A DNA stretch of 34,317 nucleotides, from assembly GCA_905480485.1 (NCBI GenBank), contig CAJQQM010000151.1, positions 1 through 34,317 of the forward strand, read 5' to 3'. Positions 31,299-34,317 of the stretch are shown here, piece after piece. Every line of letters starts with the position of its first letter. Position 1 is the first letter of the stretch. The stretch comes from an uncultured Aureispira sp. (GTDB lineage: Bacteria > Bacteroidota > Bacteroidia > Chitinophagales > Saprospiraceae). The notes beneath the pieces were generated by a model. It saw only the letters and a list, made by a program, of their open reading frames with translations, was not told the origin of the DNA and made no database searches. Both the position numbers and the translations under genes were made by a program.

Positions 31299-31880
31299 TC
31301 AACTCATTTTTTGGTCTTTCAAAACCCAGGCTTTCATATCAAATACCACCGGGTCGAAGTGGATGCCTTGAAGGATGTAATCATTTCCATCATCTATTAA
31401 AAGTTCTAGGTAGTATCTTTCGGAGCGAACTTCTTCGTAATCTATATTGATAATATTATCCCGCGCAATGATATGATAGCTTTCGGGTGTGTTCTCAAAG
31501 TAATATTGATCGGTTATGAGTACGCCGTACGGACATTTTTGAGGGTCTTTAAAATAGACTTGAATAACTTTGTTGAATTTATAATAGTTGATCGCAAGTC
31601 GAGTGAAAATGATAAAGTAAATTAAAATCATTAGTGTACCAATGATCACCGGCATGTCGATATGCCAATAATAAACAGCATCGACCCAAAAAGCATTTAT
31701 TGCCAAATAAACGCCGATAAACCCAAACAAAAAAGCACCTAGTAGTATAATTTGTTGTTGTTTGAAGTAATCTGACGGTGAAAAAGGTATAAATGTTCCT
31801 GCCTGAAGGCTTGCTTCATTGTTTTTGAAAACACGCATAAAATTTCTGGCAGCTAATTTTATTTCCTTAGGACTTTTCAT
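31299..31880 (-). CDS. Two-helix membrane protein of unknown function, possible PH-like C-terminal domain
   Basis: This 193-residue protein has an N-terminal cytoplasmic segment (~1-42), two transmembrane helices (~44-64 IILLGAFLFGFIGVYLAINAF and ~76-97 MPVIIGTLMILIYFIIFTRLAI) and a C-terminal soluble domain. In that domain the strand pattern (CPYGVLITDQYYFENTPESYHIIARDNIINIDYEEVRSERYYLELLIDDGNDYILQGIHFDPVVFDMKAWVL) resembles the bacterial PH-like / YcxB-type fold: 'tD.yy....e...i...~I..I......~~l~i.~~~~~~~i.~..f...' . The fold assignment is tentative, and no catalytic motif is seen. It converges with the small membrane protein gene (stops ~20 bases apart). Its role is unknown. Confidence 0.7.
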   Translation of the reverse strand: MKSPKEIKLAARNFMRVFKNNEASLQAGTFIPFSPSDYFKQQQIILLGAFLFGFIGVYLAINAFWVDAVYYWHIDMPVIIGTLMILIYFIIFTRLAINYYKFNKVIQVYFKDPQKCPYGVLITDQYYFENTPESYHIIARDNIINIDYEEVRSERYYLELLIDDGNDYILQGIHFDPVVFDMKAWVLKDQKMS

Positions 31881-32003
31881 GAGGCATTAATAAATAATTA
31901 AACGGTTGTATCCAATATTCTTAACTTGCAAGGTACAAAAAGTATTGTATACCCTTTTGTTTCGATAGGAATAAAAATCAGGTTTACAGCATTGCCAAGA
32001 CCA

Positions 32004-32037
32004 AAAAGACTCGTTCCTAGCTAGGAACGAGTCTTTT
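32004..32037 (-). terminator. Perfect palindromic terminator after the DUF1573 pair
   Basis: A 17-bp perfect inverted repeat centred on CTAGCTAG (arms 32004-32020 and 32021-32037) lies 24 bases past the stop of the downstream DUF1573 gene. On the minus strand it ends in five T residues. It has no unpaired loop beyond the hairpin turn, so it could also form a cruciform. Confidence 0.85.
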
Positions 32038-32060
32038 GAAAACACTATTATAACGTTTTA

Positions 32061-32552
32061 TTATTTAGTAACAGGTTCCGGCGATGAGGCAGGAGCGGTT
32101 GCAGGTGCTGCAACTGTACCAAAGATTTTTAAGCGTGTCGTGGTATTTGTTTTGGCATTCGTTGTCAAGGTAACATATTTGGTAAATGCACCTGTACGTT
32201 TGGTGTCGTATTTTACCTTGATAAACTCGCTTTGGCCTGGCATAACGGGTTCTTTAGGCCATGTAGGAACTGTACATCCACAACTTCCTTTGGCAGCAGA
32301 AATAACCAAGGGACCTGAGCCAGTATTGGTAAATTTGAAATATCTGTAACCCGTTGTGCTGTTTTCGATGTTACCATAATTCCATTCTGTAGCATTCGCG
32401 CCAGGTTGATCCATAGCGGAACCCTTTTTTTCGGCAGCGGATGGGGCTTTGCTAAAATCTCCAGATTTATAATTAACGAATTGTATTTCTTGTGCATTCA
32501 TAAAGGAAACGCTTAGGAATAAAACAGCGATTAGGGATAAAATATTTTTCAT
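32061..32552 (-). CDS. Exported DUF1573 (Ig-like) protein, copy 2
   Basis: This 163-residue exported protein (signal peptide MKNILSLIAVLFLSVSFMNAQ) has one DUF1573 domain, an Ig-like beta-sandwich common in Bacteroidota envelope proteins. The signature is FKFTNTGSGPLVISAAKGSCGCTVPTWPKEPVMPGQSEFIKVKYDTKRTGAFTKYVTLTTNA, with the paired cysteines of SCGCT. A Pro/Ala-rich tail ends it (PATAPASSPEPVTK). It is a close paralogue of the gene 107 bases upstream. The two probably form one transcript, since no -7 box was found between them and the terminator at 32004-32037 closes both. Function is unknown; structural or copper-handling roles have been suggested for such CxC proteins but nothing here tests that. 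Confidence 0.88.
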   Translation of the reverse strand: MKNILSLIAVLFLSVSFMNAQEIQFVNYKSGDFSKAPSAAEKKGSAMDQPGANATEWNYGNIENSTTGYRYFKFTNTGSGPLVISAAKGSCGCTVPTWPKEPVMPGQSEFIKVKYDTKRTGAFTKYVTLTTNAKTNTTTRLKIFGTVAAPATAPASSPEPVTK

Positions 32553-32659
32553 AGTATATGATTTAAATGATAAAGTTTGTAGTTGATAATTTAAATTTAT
32601 ATAAAAATAAAAGCTTGAAACAATTTGACAAAAGAATTAACGCATTTTAACGCATGGGT

Positions 32660-33154
32660 CTAATTAAACATGTTTTTCTCTTTGCTTGGAGTTGGTGGCG
32701 CTTCAGCCTCTACTGTTCCTGTAATTTTGAGCCTACTTGTGGCGTTAGAAGTGGCGTTCGTAGTAAGGGTAACGTATTTGGTGAAAGCACCTACGCGTTT
32801 GGTATCGTATTTAACTTTTATAAAACCTGCCGCACCGGGCATAATTGGTTCTTTAGGATAAGAAGGCACCGTGCAACCACAACTCCCTTTTGCTTTCGAA
32901 ATAACAAGTGGTGCAGTACCCGTGTTGGTGAATTTAAAAAAGCGTACCCCAGTGGAAGATTTTTCGATTTTGCCATAATTCCATTCCATAGCATCCGAAG
33001 CTTGCATTAGTTTAGCCCCTGTTTGTTCATCCGCAGTTTTTAGGTCTTTAGCTTCAGCTTTTTCACCTTTGTAAGCAGTAAATTTAATGTCTTGGGCAGC
33101 GGCTGTGTTAGCAACAAAAAATGCGATAAAAAATAAGCAAACTATGTTTTTCAT
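32660..33154 (-). CDS. Exported DUF1573 (Ig-like) protein, copy 1
   Basis: This 164-residue paralogue of the next gene has the signal peptide MKNIVCLFFIAFFVANTAAAQ. Its core matches copy 2 almost residue for residue from MEWNYGKIEKSSTGVRFFKFTNTGTAPLVISKAKGSCGCTVPSYPKEPIMPGAAGFIKVKYDTKRVGAFTKYVTLTTNA through RLKITGTV. The N-terminal ~45 residues after the signal peptide and the C-terminal tail have diverged (KEKNMFN here). A -7 box on the minus strand (33236-33243) sits ~85 bases upstream, making this the likely first gene of the pair. The pattern is a recent tandem duplication under selection on the Ig-like core. Confidence 0.88.
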   Translation of the reverse strand: MKNIVCLFFIAFFVANTAAAQDIKFTAYKGEKAEAKDLKTADEQTGAKLMQASDAMEWNYGKIEKSSTGVRFFKFTNTGTAPLVISKAKGSCGCTVPSYPKEPIMPGAAGFIKVKYDTKRVGAFTKYVTLTTNATSNATSRLKITGTVEAEAPPTPSKEKNMFN

Positions 33155-33235
33155 TGGTTGATAATTTTAGATTAAAAGTTGTTGTCTAGCGCTTGTCATA
33201 TCAATGAATAACAAACAGATGGCTTTAAAGCTTCA

Positions 33236-33243
33236 CAAAGTTA
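33236..33243 (-). promoter_or_regulatory. -7 box for the DUF1573 gene pair
   Basis: On the minus strand this reads TAACTTTG, an exact TAnnTTTG match. The nearest TTG-like -33 element (33257-33259 on the minus strand) is only ~13 bases away, too close. An inferred start near 33231 gives a ~75-base leader to the start codon at 33154. Confidence 0.45.
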
Positions 33244-33540
33244 AAAAAATATGTGTCAATCTCCTAGCGATTGACAGGCTATTTGGTCCAATCATACTCA
33301 AATTATTGTCATGTTTTTGCTATTACACTAACCAACTGCCATGCCAAAATTCAAAAAAACCCCATTTTTTTTTTAATTTTTTACTTTCATTTCGTTCCCT
33401 CCGTTTTTTTGTTATATTTTTGCACCCGTATTCGCAGAAACAGTTCAAGGGTTATCTTTAGGATATAAGGTATATTATGTATGATCAAAATAGGCATATC
33501 GTATCGTTCAATCAAGGTAAATCCGATTAAATAGACTAGT
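33244..33540 (+). promoter_or_regulatory. Intergenic region with a -7 box upstream of the E1 gene
   Basis: About 300 bases of low-complexity, A/T-rich sequence with no credible gene. The one supported element is TATTTTTG at 33415-33422, an exact TAnnTTTG box on the plus strand, which would start transcription near 33427 and give a leader of ~115 bases. No consensus -33 element was found at the expected distance. ORFs here are rich in Phe/Leu from T-runs and look spurious. Confidence 0.45.
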
Positions 33541-34317
33541 ATGAATCAACTTAAAGAAAAAAAAATGCCTCCAAAATATTCCAAAAAATACCAAAAAGAA
33601 GCACTAGAAGATTTCAGAATAGCTTGTATCAGTAGAGAAGCAAGCGTGATGGGCCGTAAGGAAGTGCTAACGGGTAAAGCTAAATTTGGAATTTTTGGCG
33701 CGGGTAAAGAAATTGCACAATTGGCAATGGCACGTGTTTTTAAAGAAGGTGATTTTAGAAGTGGATACTATCGGGGTCAAACATTTATGCTTGCGACCGG
33801 CCTAGCCACTGTTGAAAATTTGTTTGCTCAATTGTATGCACACGCTGACAGTGCCCACGACCCCTTCTCTAAAGGAAGACAAATGAATTCTCATTTTGCT
33901 ACTCCTTTGGTAGATGAAGATGGAAATTGGACGGCACATACCTCTTTGAAAAATGTAAGTTCAGATATTTCTCCAACAGGAGGGCAAATGGCCCGTGCCT
34001 TGGGTATTGCTGTCGCCTCTCAAAAATATAGAGCTTCTAGTACATTATCTCAATCCACCACATTTTCGAACAAAGGAAACGAAGTTTCTTTTTGCTGTAT
34101 AGGGGACGCTTCTACTTCGGAGGGTGTTTTTTGGGAAACTATGAATGCTGCTACCGTCATGCAGGTACCCTTAGCTGTATTTGTTTGGGATGACGGCTAT
34201 GGTATTTCAGTCCCAAAAGAATTTCAAACAACCAAAGGGTCTATCTCTGAAGCATTAGCGGGATTTCATCCTAAAGATGCCACCGAAAAGGGGATGTACA
34301 TTCACAAGGTGAAAGGC
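33541..34317 (+). CDS. 2-oxoacid dehydrogenase E1 component (alpha domain), 3' partial
   Basis: The first 259 codons of a thiamine-diphosphate-dependent decarboxylating E1 subunit, open to the window edge, start at ATG 33541 (ATG 33565, MPPKYSKKYQ, is an alternative). Visible features: RGQTFMLATGLATVENLFAQLYAHADSAHDPFSKGRQMNSHFAT (near ~80-122), the DISPTGGQMARALGIAVASQKY segment, and the cofactor region FCCIGDASTSEGVFWETMNAATVMQVPLAVFVWDDGYGISVP. In that region GDA...WDDGYG replaces the usual GDG...ENN. This matches the fused alpha/beta E1 proteins common in Bacteroidota, which act on pyruvate or branched-chain 2-oxoacids together with E2 and E3. The fusion and substrate cannot be checked because the 3' part is missing. 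Confidence 0.88.
   Translation, partial: MNQLKEKKMPPKYSKKYQKEALEDFRIACISREASVMGRKEVLTGKAKFGIFGAGKEIAQLAMARVFKEGDFRSGYYRGQTFMLATGLATVENLFAQLYAHADSAHDPFSKGRQMNSHFATPLVDEDGNWTAHTSLKNVSSDISPTGGQMARALGIAVASQKYRASSTLSQSTTFSNKGNEVSFCCIGDASTSEGVFWETMNAATVMQVPLAVFVWDDGYGISVPKEFQTTKGSISEALAGFHPKDATEKGMYIHKVKG

Noticed and set aside
33204-33468. ORFs of 85 and 65 residues before the E1 gene
   Set aside because: They are overlapping frames of T-rich DNA (Phe/Leu-rich), have poor starts and overlap the promoter of the E1 gene.

Overview
The window looks like a chromosomal segment from a gliding or adhesive member of the Bacteroidota, probably a Saprospira-like lineage (the phylum is well supported, the order is a guess). 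Four things point there. There are many secreted proteins with type IX secretion (T9SS) C-terminal sorting domains. There is a PorP/SprF-type protein and the gliding protein GldC. Promoters resemble the phylum consensus TTTG-N19-TAnnTTTG. Start codons follow A/T-rich leaders such as TTAATTATG rather than strong Shine-Dalgarno sites. I saw no tRNA, rRNA, insertion sequence, prophage or CRISPR array.

Region 1 (1-9440) is a cell-surface block. It holds the 3' end of a SprB-repeat protein with a type B sorting domain and its PorP/SprF partner. Three large T9SS type A cargo proteins follow: one of PKD domains plus a cysteine-rich 'YGDGICC' module, one SBBP propeller, and one with the same module plus an NHL-like propeller. 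Most are closed by strong intrinsic terminators, and the cargo genes have short leaders and Bacteroidota-type -7 boxes.

Region 2 (9555-19951) is mostly housekeeping: a lipoprotein cyclophilin, diaminopimelate decarboxylase (lysA), an unrecognised 150-residue protein, an EgtD-type histidine methyltransferase, a Crp/Fnr regulator, a large DUF2723 (PMT/TMEM260-like) membrane protein behind the best promoter in the window, and a DEAD-box-type helicase.

Region 3 (19475-23720, minus strand) is a compact three-gene set. An exported TPR-CHAT caspase-like protease overlaps a DnaQ-like 3'-5' exonuclease by four bases (ATGA), and an ASCH-domain protein follows. It is one of the two most interesting loci here.

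Region 4 (24005-28623) carries a small membrane protein, an ECF sigma factor, a FecR-type anti-sigma factor and a secreted protein. The secreted protein looks like a gingipain (C25) fold with altered catalytic residues, plus a PKD domain and a sorting domain. No TonB-dependent transducer is present, which is unusual for a FecI/FecR pair. GldC converges on this set with no gap.

Region 5 (28686-34317) holds a peptidoglycan glucosaminidase, an HtrA/DegP protease divergent from a second small membrane protein sharing an LSKKER motif with the first, a two-helix membrane protein, a tandem pair of exported DUF1573 proteins, and the start of a 2-oxoacid dehydrogenase E1 gene cut by the window edge.
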